The position numbers were made by a program, and so were the translations under genes. The notes below the pieces were generated by a model. It made no database searches. It worked only from the letters and a program-made list of their open reading frames with translations, and had not been told where the DNA came from. This document shows positions 25,545-36,986 of a stretch of DNA of 64,000 nt, one piece after another (position 1 is the stretch's first letter; each line of letters begins with the position of its first letter). This stretch comes from Paragordius varius (lineage: Eukaryota > Nematomorpha): contig OZ176058.1 in NCBI GenBank assembly GCA_964247055.1, forward strand, positions 1,550,001-1,614,000, given 5' to 3'.

Positions 25545-27425
25545 ATAGCCAAAAATTAAAATTGTAGAACATGGAAGCTAGCTAAAGCCAGAAAATATCA
25601 TTAGGCATTGATAATTGTTTACCAATGCTTTAATTAGTACAGAATGTGGATGTAACAAATATGGTAAATAGCTATTTAATTATGGATAACTCAATTTATT
25701 TATTATTTTAATTCCCCATCACACTGTATTACGAAATCAATTTAAAGGTCTAATCTGCCATCTTAATATAGTTGCGTAGTATTTTTATATATAAATAATT
25801 TTACCTTTATTGATCCAATCTCGAAACTTATTTTAACACCGTTTATTATTAGGCAATGTATTCGTATTTACATTTAAATATAAATTACCAATCATTTTAA
25901 ATTAAATTAATTATATTTTTTACATTTTATTAAAGTCTAGTATCATTGCTGTTTTAATATATTTAGGAAGATATAATAATAATTAGTAATACAATCCACC
26001 AAAAATATAGTTAATAATGGCATTTTGCGCATTAAACGTAAAAACCAAAAGACCATATTTTTAACATTTATAATCAAAAACCTTTTATATAGCTCATCTA
26101 TTATAAATACTAAACTGAGAATAGAGATGACATTTTTAATCATTCATTTAAATGTATATAATTAAATATCACAATAAGTTTTGAAAAGTTTGGATGTGTT
26201 TTTTAAAATATTTGGCTATTAAAGTAAAAACTGAAATTATGCACACAAGACGTGAAAATATAAAGACAAATATTTTTTTCTAAAAGAGCATACATTTTAA
26301 ATATAACAACTCATTGTTTAAAATGTTAAATTGTGACATAGAGATAAATATTAATAGCACAATCAATTTTATAATCTAAACTTATATGAGAATAATTAGT
26401 TTAAAAAAGTATGGTTATTAAAATATTTGTTTTTATATTTTTACATTTTGTCCGTATAATTTCAATTTTTACTGTATTTTTTTCGTTTTGTCCTTAAAAT
26501 TTAACTTACATTGTAAAATTCTTCTTAAATATATCATTCGTGGATATTTTTTTACCAAATATATCGATCATCTAAGCACGGGTCTCCAACACAAATGGTT
26601 TCGCAGGCCGTATATGAAAAATGTATTGGGATCAACAAAAGACTGTAAAAATAACTAATTATTGTAACATTTTTAGCTATTTTATTGCCGGAATTCGGAA
26701 GATATTTCTGAAGCTTTATCAAAAATAAAATTTAATTTTATATTACAATTGGTCATAGCAGTCATCATAAATTTCTTAATTTTTTTTATAATTCATTTCC
26801 GTTTATCATGATTTAAATAATCTACGATAGTGATTATGATCTTAATTTTTAGATAACCATACTTTAAAATTTAACAAATAGTTTATATTTTAGTAGTAAA
26901 TATTAAGCATTTAAACGAAATTCAACTCAGGACCTTATCCCATTTTATATATTTTTAAATTTTTTTTTTCTCATATAATCTATAATAAATTAAAGTCTAA
27001 TTTGGATGAAATACTTAAATTTTTTATACTAATATATAAGTTTATTATAAAAAAATAAATAATAATTTGAGTCCTTTTAAATGACCAAAAGATTAATTTT
27101 GGATGTTGATTCTCCCTCATATACCACGTCTTAATTTAATCAGAAAAATTATATCTGTTGTTTATATTTATTTGAGTGTAAAACAGAAAAATTATTATTT
27201 ATGTTCGTTAAATATTAATATATCCCTCATTTCCTTAACAATAAAAGTTTGTTTAATTTTAAAATAACTTGTTTAAAGAGTTTTTCGCAATGGAATAACT
27301 AGGAATACTTGATGGATTCTATTGAATTGTGGAGTTTATTTTCAGTTTCATGTTTTAATATTCAATAAAATATTTTTATGTTCATTTATTTTTATATTTT
27401 TTGGAAAATTCGGCCGGCTAAGGTG
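25545..27425 (+). repeat. Repeat A (copy 4)
   Basis: Block order as in copies 2 and 3: ACATGGAAGCTAGCTAAAGC head, CTGCCATCTTAATA, MITE 'a' at 26224-26471, ACTCAGGACCTTATCCCATT at about 26925, GCAATGGAATAACTAGG tail. The head is present once only. Confidence 0.75.
26224..26471. mobile_element. Palindromic MITE 'a' (copy 5)
   Basis: Left GTAAAAACTGAAATTATGC, right TTTGTCCGTATAATTTCAAT. About 248 bp. Confidence 0.7.
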
Positions 27426-27841
27426 TTGGGTACACCTTCCATAAATTATTTTTTCTTTACATCGAAGTAGATTAGGGGTAAAATAAATTTTAATGTTGGT
27501 GTTAAATCCTATATTAGGTGTATGGCGTACTATATATTTAATCTGGAATCCAATTTTTAATATTATTATTATTTTGGTTTAATTTTGTCCTTTTTATACA
27601 TTATCCTTTGTTAAAACCTATTATACTATTTTCATAATTGTTATTACTATTCCGTGTACAGATTTTAGAAAAAAACGCTAATTTGACGGAGTTATTTTAT
27701 AAAAAATATATATCATACGCAATATACATTACATTATAAAAATAGCATCAAAATAGATATTTATGATCAATTTATTTTGAAATGCTATCCTAAAGATTCA
27801 ATAAATTTAAAAAACAATACAATTTTCCAAAAAAATAAAAT

Positions 27842-28152
27842 TTATTTCCTTTTCCCATACATTCTATCGAGAGAATCGTGTACACGTGAACTAGCAGCGT
27901 TAAATAGGTTAGATAATATATCGCCAACAATTAAACTAGAAGGAGCATTGTCAGCTGATTCCACCTGTTTTACATCAGGTGATGTGTGAATGAATGGATT
28001 TTCTGTCGAAAACAATTCTTCCTCATTTGTAACATCTGTTGTTTCCGTGAAAACAGGTGATTGAGTAAACGAATTCGTCGTTTCTATAAGAGCCAACTCC
28101 ATGGGTTCAGAAACCGATGAATCTTTTTGTTTAGTTTGATCAACCTCGTCAA
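27842..28152 (-). CDS. Terminal exon of an unknown gene (family X, member 2)
   Basis: Function not recognised. The minus-strand acceptor TTCGTTAATTTAG precedes 103 codons entered with two bases (phase 1), ending TAA at 27842. Reads DEVDQTKQKDSSVSEPMELA, a long acidic Ser/Thr-rich region likely to be disordered, SSLIVGDILSNLFNAASSRV, and a basic end DRMYGKRK. SLIVGDILSNLF aligns with SMTVGNIINNLI of the 22956 exon. The frame is also open upstream to an ATG at 28222, giving a hydrophobic leader (MFLRFVRIILIVIVNFIRIF) that is made of a MITE 'a' arm. So either this is a spliced exon, or a 126-residue ORF with a transposon-derived start. Secretion is conjecture. Confidence 0.55.
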
Positions 28153-28164
28153 CTAAATTAACGA

Positions 28165-28235
28165 AAATCCGTATAAAATTTACAATCACAATTAAAATTA
28201 TACGGACAAATCGTAAAAACATATGGAAAATCTGT
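28165..28235. mobile_element. Half MITE 'a' abutting the family X exon
   Basis: AATTAAAATTATACGGACAA then ATCGTAAAAAC is one TIR arm. On the minus strand it supplies the ATG and hydrophobic codons in frame with the exon at 28152. The partner arm was not found. Confidence 0.6.
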
Positions 28236-28580
28236 AATTTTTAGATTTTCTCCATTTCACACCTCCGAATATATATATATATATATAAAAATGAATGGTT
28301 TATAGGTTTATTCAAAATTAGTATCCATATAATACGATTTGACAGATTATTAAAAAGATTAACGATTATACGGTAATTTAAATTATAAAAAACACAAATA
28401 TTTTTGACAACTTTTTTAAACCTTAATTATTAACTATGAATAAAACCGCAGTAAACAAAACCGAAATTTTGAAGCATTAATCCATGTACCATTATTTATT
28501 TCAAATGATTGTTAGAAATGAGTGCACACTAATGAGAGGTATTATTGGCTTTTAATAGGAAAGATGGTATATAGTTAACA

Positions 28581-28823
28581 CTAAAAATTTAAAATTATAC
28601 GGACGTAACTTAAAAAGAGAAAACTATTGTTTTTCAAAACCATACTTTTAATCTTATTTTTTCTTTTTAATTGTAAAATATATGATTAATTGTGTAATCA
28701 AACATCTCTTCTCTTTCATTTACTGCCATTGATAATGAGTTATATAAAAAATATATTAGTTCGAAAAAGGACTGTTTTGAAAAAAATGTTTATTTGCGTT
28801 TTGTCCGTATAATTTCATTTTTA
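28581..28823. mobile_element. Palindromic MITE 'a' (copy 6)
   Basis: Left CTAAAAATTTAAAATTATAC with GGACG, right GTTTTGTCCGTATAATTTCA. About 243 bp, 350 bp upstream of the possible start of the minus-strand family X exon. Confidence 0.7.
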
Positions 28824-30230
28824 GTTTACAATATCTGTTAGAATGAATGATATTTTTTAATTTTATAAATATATAGATTAAAAATGCTAACATAGTATAT
28901 CATTGCGAACAAGCACTCTATGTTCCACAATGGCAATTAAATTGTGACTAATAAAAATCAAAAATCACATTTAGCCATTTACAAAACCGAATTCGCTACA
29001 AATAACTCTCGTTCATGTAATCCTTTGTATAAAATTATATTTAAGAATTGTTTTCTTTTAAGTTGCCTTATTTTAAGCAAAGAGCCCAAAGAATGAGGGG
29101 ATAAAAAATTTATTTAGAATACTTTTTGCAAATTCTGATTTCTGATCTTTATTGATAATTACGGCACATTGGAATTCATTAAAAGCAATTAGCATCAGAG
29201 AAAGGATAGAAAAACTGAGTATAACCATAATGATATATGTTTATTGAAAAATTTTAAAGTTTATTTTTTTTTCATTTTTTAGGCTTATATATATTTTAAA
29301 ATTTATTGTACTGCAACTAAGGTCAAATCTAAAAATAATTTTTTGCTATAAATAACTAAATGTATATCGGTATGAAAAACCACAAACCAATAAGTAATAA
29401 AATATAAATATCCTTAAAGGTAAAAAGTTCATATTTTTAAATCGCATTTTTTGGCTATTTTTATAGCACTGATCAAAGTTTATATTATATACCTATATAT
29501 AGCAATCAATATAAATTTATTTTAGATGAATAAATAAATTCTGTTTAATGTTAAATATATGTAAAAATTATTTAAAAATGTTTTTGTTACAATAAAAATT
29601 ATTTGTGCTTTCACTTTTTTAAAAACTTTTTTAAAAATATTTCTTAATTGAATGATAATGTAGACATCTTAAAAAGCAAATGCTCATAAAAATTAAAAGT
29701 GATTTTAAAACATTAAAATTTAGCCTTAAACAGTTTTTAAAATATTTTTTTAGGATTTTAAAGAAACCTTAAAGATAAAATGTTTGTTGATACATAATAG
29801 ATAAATTTTCCTATTGTTTAAAATTTAAATCAAGATATAATATAAATGGGGTTAGAGGCCGTAAATTTTAAAACTCCTTAAGCCGTACATCAAAATAACA
29901 TAAAAATAATTTGATATATGATATAATTCTTTTTTATAAACCCTGAATATCTATTTAATACTCTACAATAATTTGTTTTTTGTATTTAATAATATAATTA
30001 TATTAAAATGGGTATTTAATTAAATTTTTGGTAATTTATAAACTCATATAAATTTAATGAAGATTTTTCTTAAAAACGATTAGTATACAAACTCTTTCTC
30101 CTTTTTAGCTAGGGTCATTAGTTAGAGCTTATATGACATTTCAAAATAATTTTATTTTATACAATTATTAGTCAAAGGCAACATGTTTTTAGTTGTTTTT
30201 TCTTGAAAAGATGTTGTCCTTGCTTAAAAA
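28824..30230. other. AT-rich stretch without recognised features
   Basis: No recognisable exon, repeat or RNA on either strand. Confidence 0.45.
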
Positions 30231-30233
30231 CTG

Positions 30234-30425
30234 TTAGGTTTTGTTGAAAAATATGTTACTTAAAATAATATGTCTAAGTTTTCTAAAAAATATTAATCCA
30301 TATGTGTTTTTTGCGGAAACCTTAACATTACTGTCGTATGAATGTCTTTGGCTAAAAGTTTCACCTAATCCTAACTTCGTTTCCTCTAGGTTAGATAGAG
30401 CAGTTTTGCATTTTTTTGAACGCAC
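30234..30425 (-). CDS. Unassigned ORF, possible exon
   Basis: Minus strand: MRSKKCKTALSNLEETKLGL, then GETFSQRHSYDSNVKVSAKN, with non-AT-driven composition; the last third decays to AT-rich residues. A donor (AAG then GTTTCC) follows SNVK. The opposite strand is also open for 66 codons, so strand is uncertain. It could be an upstream exon of the minus-strand gene ending at 27842, but nothing proves it. Confidence 0.2.
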   Translation of the reverse strand: MRSKKCKTALSNLEETKLGLGETFSQRHSYDSNVKVSAKNTYGLIFFRKLRHIILSNIFFNKT

Positions 30426-30440
30426 AAAATGGCTTCGCTG

Positions 30441-31950
30441 ATTCTAGTTTGATCAAATATTGGTTTCTCTCATATTATCAGAGATACTTTTTTAGGTTCA
30501 ATTAGATTTATATAGATATATACTAGCTTTAGATAGTGATATTATTTTCTACATATATGCCTACAAGATTGGAAAAATATAACATATACGTTATTTGAAA
30601 ACAATTTTATAAAACTATTTATTTTTTGCAATGTTTGGTAAATTCATTAACTTTTTATTTTAGTCCCTAAGAAAAGCCATCATTACGATTTCTTTGGTTA
30701 ATTATTCTTAGTTAAATTGTGAAAAAATAATTTTATTCCGTGGGCCCCAATAAAGTTACAGAGCGCCGGGACTAAAGCTATAAATTCATTTAGGAATATA
30801 TATCACGAAACACAGTTCTTAGTGGGAAAATATCCTGTAATACATATAATTATTTATAATATTAGCCCATACGAGTCATTTAAAAATTCCAATTATATTA
30901 TAATTGCTCATATCAAAATATACGTAAAATTAGGTGGATCAAATTAGTATTTTAGTTAAAAGTCAAGGGCATCCAGATGTTTTGCATACACACACACACA
31001 TAATTAAATTGTAATATTTTAGCTGGGGGTTTCATTAGTATAATTAACCTCGCTATATTTGTTAGAATTAGCATATATTTAAAATTAACTGTTTTCTTTA
31101 ATTTTATAATATATTTTAGATAATAATGGAATGAATCAATAGCTTTCATTAAATAAATATTTTTAGTAAAAAGAAAAATATGCGCGAATTTTGCCGTTTT
31201 TTGATATGAAGTACTACAAATTTAATAACTTTTTTTTCACATGTAAGGCCTAAAAAAGAACATTATTTATAAACATATATATATATATATATATATTTCT
31301 TAATACTTTAAGGTAATGTTATCAACGAGTTAAATTAGTTTTTACAAACAAGGCGGTAAGTCGTTTTATTCTAATTATATGATAGTTGATATTTAACAAA
31401 AAATTAAATGCATAGGAGTAATCCTCTTAATTTTGTTTAATTGGTCCGGCTATCTAAATTCGGTTCGCGGCGATATTTTGTTTAACTTGCAGAATATAAA
31501 AAATTACTAAATAGATACGAAGTTCCATAATGTTCAAAAACATGCTACTAAAAATATGATATGTCTCGAACAAATTTTTAGAATTCATTTTTCCAATTTT
31601 TATAAGTAACAAGAAAAAATTGTCCAACAAATGATAGTTATGCTCTGCTCGTCTTTAACTAATAAAATATAATTTTCGAAAGCAACTCACCGGTTTTTTA
31701 ACAATTCCGCTCACTAAAACTATCTGTGTCGGGTATTACATTTCATGGAATTTTATGATTGCAGGCCTTATTATCACGATTTGATTTTGATTTAAATTGA
31801 TTTGATTTTTAATATGGGAAATTACTTATATTATGTTAAAATACTTTCACATAATATAACTCTATAAACGGGTGCTACAATAATACTATAACACGTGCTA
31901 GCTAGTCAGCTTTCTCATAAATAAGTGTTTGCCATTTTAAAGGATCTTGT
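30441..31950. other. AT-rich stretch with short microsatellites
   Basis: (CA)n at about 30987-31001 and (AT)n at about 31277-31296. No gene recognised. Confidence 0.5.
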
Positions 31951-31954
31951 GACT

Positions 31955-34015
31955 TTCGAATTATTTGAGGAGTAGGTTAGTAATTGAATTAATGATATCT
32001 AGAAACTGCTTTTTAGGGCGGCCTCTTTTGCGAGTCCCATCGACCAACCCAAGAATGTTTTTTTCAGGGAATCAGATAGAAAGATGTGGCCTACATATAT
32101 TAGTTGCTTGTAGATCACTAGATTATAAAGTAAAAATTCTGCTTTAAGGAAGAGTATATATGAATTAGAGATGTGAGCTTTCCATGAAATACTTAAAATT
32201 TTCTCCCACCTCATTTGAGATGAGATGCGGGCTTTGTCAGTGGATTTACAAACTCATGACTCAGACCGGTAAATAGCAACGGGTTAAACCTTAGCTGTTA
32301 GGATGGCTAATTCGATTAAAACTCTTATTACCGAAGAATTCCAAACTCTGAACAGTTTGTCAATGGTGGCACATCCTTAAGCAAGCCGTGCTCGTATTTA
32401 AGATCTGAAGTGTCGTCAGATGCAATTATTGAACCTAAAATTGCAGTGATCGTCGATAAAGGTAGAATTAAGAGATATTGCAATCTGGAGGGCGTTAAGG
32501 GTCATTAGGTTAGATTTATGTTAATTTATCTTCAGACACATCAACCTTGCTTCAACTAAAAATATATTTAAGATGTAATTTATGTCCCAATGAGATTCTG
32601 TCAAGAAAGCCGTATCATCAGCATATGGGAGATTGCATGCAGCAAGAGCACCAATGCGCACTCCAATATGTTAAGGAAAGTCACGATTAATTTTTCAGTA
32701 AAATTTAACAGGAGGGGAAAATGGACACATCCTTTACACCTCTGAGAATAGGGAACCAGTCGATGGGACCGTATAATGTTTTGATCGCAGTTGTTTGTTT
32801 AGAATATAAGGATTGAAACAGATGTATTGTGTGGGAGGAAACTCTGGGAAATTGTGAAATCCTTCAGAGACAGTTGTGGTTGACTGCAAATGCCATACTG
32901 AAGTCCAGTTAGCGAATTCGCTATATCTCTGAATTATAGTTATTGACTGTATGATTTGTAGTGTTTCGCTTTGATCCAAAGCCAGCCTGTACGTCAAAAA
33001 TTTTATAATCAAGAGTGGATGATATTCTTTTCTGTATTATTTTGAGAAGTTTTGACAATTTATTGGTAATAGCCAACCGGCAGTAATAAGGATTACCTTT
33101 TTCGAAGAACGGAAAGAGATACAATTTGACCCAATCGCCAGGTCACTTGTATTTAAAGACATTTTGCAAAAGATTTGTATAATAGTTGTTAGGGAGTAAC
33201 GTAGCGAGATTAGGTCCTTTTAACCTAAGGAGTTAGAGGAAGGGCGTTTCAAAGTGAATAGCACTTCGTCTAATAAATTTGGGGGATCAAGTTCAGAAGC
33301 ATTCATATAAGGCAGATTATAAGAATTAGGAATAGTCATAAATGGAAGCACCAAATTCTTCCCACCGTTTAATTATATCCTGTTTTTTGGTTAATATAAC
33401 GTGGTCCTGGTTGCTGATGCTCCCGGGATTGCGGGAGCTATAAGGGACTACTAGATGTAATTTTTGGTATAAATCGGCCATTGGCGTTAGCAAGTTCTAA
33501 CTCTTTACAAATCGCAAGAAGGTGGTATTCAGTAATATTATGTTGATTTTGGCCAATCTCGTTTGATGGCTGAAACATTAGAATCAGGGATGTTTTCGTT
33601 GAGATGGAAAATGTTTGTTTAATCAATTCGCTGATTACTGTTATGATCCGAATCCAATGGTCGTTAACTTCCAGATTGTCTATGTTGATATCGCTAAGGA
33701 TAGTATTTAATTGGGATTAAATTCATTGGTCACCCTGGAAAAGGCAAAGCACTTTTTTCTTTTTTGGGGTAATTTAGTTTAGTTAAACTTAAGTTTAATT
33801 CCAAAAGTTGAGGATCGGAGTTTATTACGATTCCTGAAAAGGTTTTACAACTATGATGCAATTTATCATTTTGTTAAATGAGAATGAAGTCCATTTGGGA
33901 GCAGGTGATTGGGGAAACCCGAGTACTTAGAGAAACATCATAGAATGTACAATAGCCAGTTTGCGGCTGCAAAATTCAATCAATATATCAACACTAGGAT
34001 TTCTACCCAGGCTAA
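31955..34015 (-). pseudogene. Old RTE-like LINE relic
   Basis: Minus strand order: EFCSRKLAIVHSM (endonuclease, 33990-33940), LFPFFEKGNPYYC and SKLLKIIQKRISS with QAGFGSKRNT (RT fingers, 33120-32950), and VDGTRKRGRPKKQFLDIIN near 32050 (C-terminus). The palm region is barely readable and no frame stays open for more than about 90 codons. Older and more eroded than the LINE at 1281. Confidence 0.75.
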
Positions 34016-35654
34016 ATCTACTATGTAAAATTATTTATATTATGTAAAAATCCTTAAAAATTTAACTTTATAAACGGTTGCTATAATAATAATCTAACAC
34101 TATGTCCACAAAAAAAACCTTGTATATTTATGTTCTGTTAGGAAAATGTATCAGGAGATCATGGTGCTTTTGGGTTTTGCCCTTAAGAGTAATATTAAAA
34201 AGTAGTTACATTTTTGTAGTAAGTGGTCCATATCTAAAAATTGCAAAATATGCGCACATTTTTTAAATAAAATATAATAGCAGAAAGCTAAAGGGTTTAT
34301 TCCAAAAAACATCCCTACTATATAAAAAACACCCTATAAAAAGCTAAATATTTTTAGAGGTAAGCTCCGATAATCCCAAAATTATTTTTATTTATGGGCC
34401 AGGACTCTTGTGATAAAAACCAAGAATGCCCGATAAAAATTTGATTTTAAACTAAATTTAGATAGCAGTTAAAATGTTTTTGTACAAATGCATGCCTTTT
34501 TAAAAAATTAAATTTTTACCTAAATTTTGTTAAAACGTGTTTCATATTATGTTGAGGCATGATGAAAATGGTACAACTATGATTTAAGAAATAAAACACC
34601 TTTTCTACACAATTTGATGATGCTGAACATTTCTGACACCGACAAAACCACGGGGAGCAGTGCGGGGGGAGGCAAAACAGCAACCCTTTTATATATATTA
34701 TATTTGGGCGTTCAATTTTGCGGGCAGGGGGGTGAGGGGGCAACAATTATTACCTTTTTTAATTTACAGATTTGTAAGTAATGATTGCCTGATTGTAAGT
34801 ATACTGGCAAATAATAAAGAGATTTATTATTAATCGAAAAGAAGAAAATGCATCCCTCTATCTCAATAAGCGGTATATTTGTTAATTATAAATGCGTTTA
34901 AATTCTTTCCAGTCACCTTAGAAAAGTGAAAGTCGAAAAATAAATAAATGAGTATAGATAGTTGACACCAAAAATTAAGTGGAGCTTATAAATTTTCAAG
35001 TCATAAATTATTTTATTATTAAATATAGTATAGTTTTATGAGAATTCACAAAAGGACAGATGTAATTTTTCTGCCTCTGTTAAATTAAAATAATTACAAA
35101 TAAAATCTCATTTGCAATATATTCATATAGCGTGAAAATATATTTTGTTTTTTAATATAAAAGACAATTTACACATTTTAATTCTTATGAGGAAATGTGT
35201 TTATGTAAATTTAAATATTAATGAGTTAAAGAAAGAAGGAAGAAAAAATGCTTTTTTTCATTATCACTAAAATTTTAGCCTTTAATATAATTGTTTGTTC
35301 CTTTATATTTCTGGAAGTTTTAATAGTGAACAACGGAGGGAAAAAAGTAAAACATTTATCATAACCATATTCTCTAAGAAGTAATCTCAATTTATTTATT
35401 TTGATGTCAACATGCAATTTAAGGCAGGCCAACTCACATAAATGTTGGCCAATTCAAATACAATGCATACATGGGAATGTTTTAAATTCTACAGATTGAT
35501 AGTTATTTCACATACTTTAGTTAAGTGAATTGGCCAATATCTGTTAGCTGGTATTCATTAATGTGCATTATTTTTCTGATGTTTTTAACCTTCAAATTGA
35601 TTTTGAGTATTCTAAAACATATAATTATCGACAAACTTTCACCACACACTAAAA
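34016..35654. other. Region with no firm gene
   Basis: Around 34160-34195 it has one copy of the diffuse CATGGTGCTTTTGG motif shared with element B. At 34510-34760 a G/C-rich patch (with GGGGGGAGG and GGGGGGTGAGGGGGC) stands out. It resembles flanks of hAT elements but has no identifiable end. The rest is AT-rich. Confidence 0.4.
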
Positions 35655-35715
35655 CAGGGGTCGGCAATTTTTTTCAGCAGGCCATTCTCAAAATTTAAAA
35701 ACCTTGGCGGTCAGC
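35655..35715 (+). mobile_element. Single hAT-like terminal end
   Basis: CAGGGGTCGGCAA is a widespread hAT terminus, followed by CAGCAGGCCATTCTC. I found no matching right end downstream, so it is an orphan end. Confidence 0.55.
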
Positions 35716-35757
35716 ACATTGATATTTCATTTAATTAGTACATTTATACATATTTAT

Positions 35758-36978
35758 CAGGCCGTTGAACCGGAACATGGTTCCAGTTTTAGGAACCAAT
35801 TTGTTCCATAAAATTAGAACCCGGTTCGAGTTCCACTTTTTAGGGACCAGTTCGAAGTTATGTTATTATAATTTTAATGAGCCATATTTAAAAATATTTT
35901 ATTCTGACTAAACAGCTATTTTTATTTATCCGAACTCCGAATATATATTTTTTAGCAATTAAGAATTTCCCCGCTGCTATTCCTGGGTAGGCCCGTATTC
36001 CGCGCATATGTTGACAATATGTTTGTAAAAACGAATATGTGAGCATGAAACGAGCGAAATAGAGAAAGCTTTTTCACTAAACAAGCTCTCCCATTCATAA
36101 ATTAGAAATTAGGTCTTCATGGTAAAATAGGATTGTAATTATTCCCATGTTAGCGACAGCACATGGTTTAAATATTATCGTCATTACCTTGGAAGCCGCA
36201 CAAAGGAAAGATTTCCCACCTCTGAACTAAAAAAATTTGGAGATTTAGATCATGTTTTCATAATAATCGCATAGATGCAAAAAATTATAAAACATTTATT
36301 CTAAATAATTTTTTTTTCTTACTGCCAAACTTAAGCGGAGCGCAAAAACGAAAGAGAGCGAAGGAAAACGCAATAATCGTTTTAAATATGAAAAATATAA
36401 CGAATTTTTTAAAACTTTCGAAAAATCTTTGATGCTAGCTCACACGAGAAACAAACAGTTGAGATTAACAATGGTGTAAATAATACTTAACCCTGATGCT
36501 AGTTCTAACTCAAATGAGAAAACGGTAGTGATTAGCAACAAACGTCTTGATTAATGGATAATTTCGTTTGATTTCAGAGCATTCCATGGGTAATAAATTA
36601 TCAAATGAAGAAAAACAAATTCTGATATCGCTTACATCGTCCCCCAGGTTCTTTTAAAAGAGATGCTTTTCAAAAACCTCAAAGATAAACATTAAATCTG
36701 GGCTTGATGATCATAGAGTTGCAGTATAATTTTGGATACACCTAATTGTAAACCGTGAAAGCTGTTCTCTAATGACAAAAATGGATAAAAGGTGTGAGGA
36801 ATTGGAAAGCGCTATCCACATTTCCATACATAAAGGAAATAAGTATCATATAGAGCTGCTCTATTTATGGTAAATGGAGAGAGGGTAAAATGATTGAGCG
36901 GGATTTTAAAGCAACTAAAATAACGAAGCAAATTTTGGGTTAATGTATTAGAGAGATTGGTTAATTACAATGTGCAAC
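35758..36978. other. Unassigned stretch with a GGAACC-rich start
   Basis: 35770-35870 has several GGAAC/GTTCC words in both directions (GAACCGGAACATGGTTCC), able to fold. 36590-36880 contains eroded open pieces (SNEEKQILISL, KMDKRCEELESAIHISIHK) that I cannot place. Confidence 0.35.
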
Positions 36979-36986
36979 AATATATG

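Noticed and set aside
27777-27989. 70-codon plus-strand ORF
   Set aside because: Antisense shadow of the better supported minus-strand terminal exon.
34516-34746. Minus-strand ORF with CRCQKCSASSNC, zinc-finger-like
   Set aside because: Spacing fits no finger family, it lies in a G/C-rich patch with proline runs, and there is no splice or homology support.
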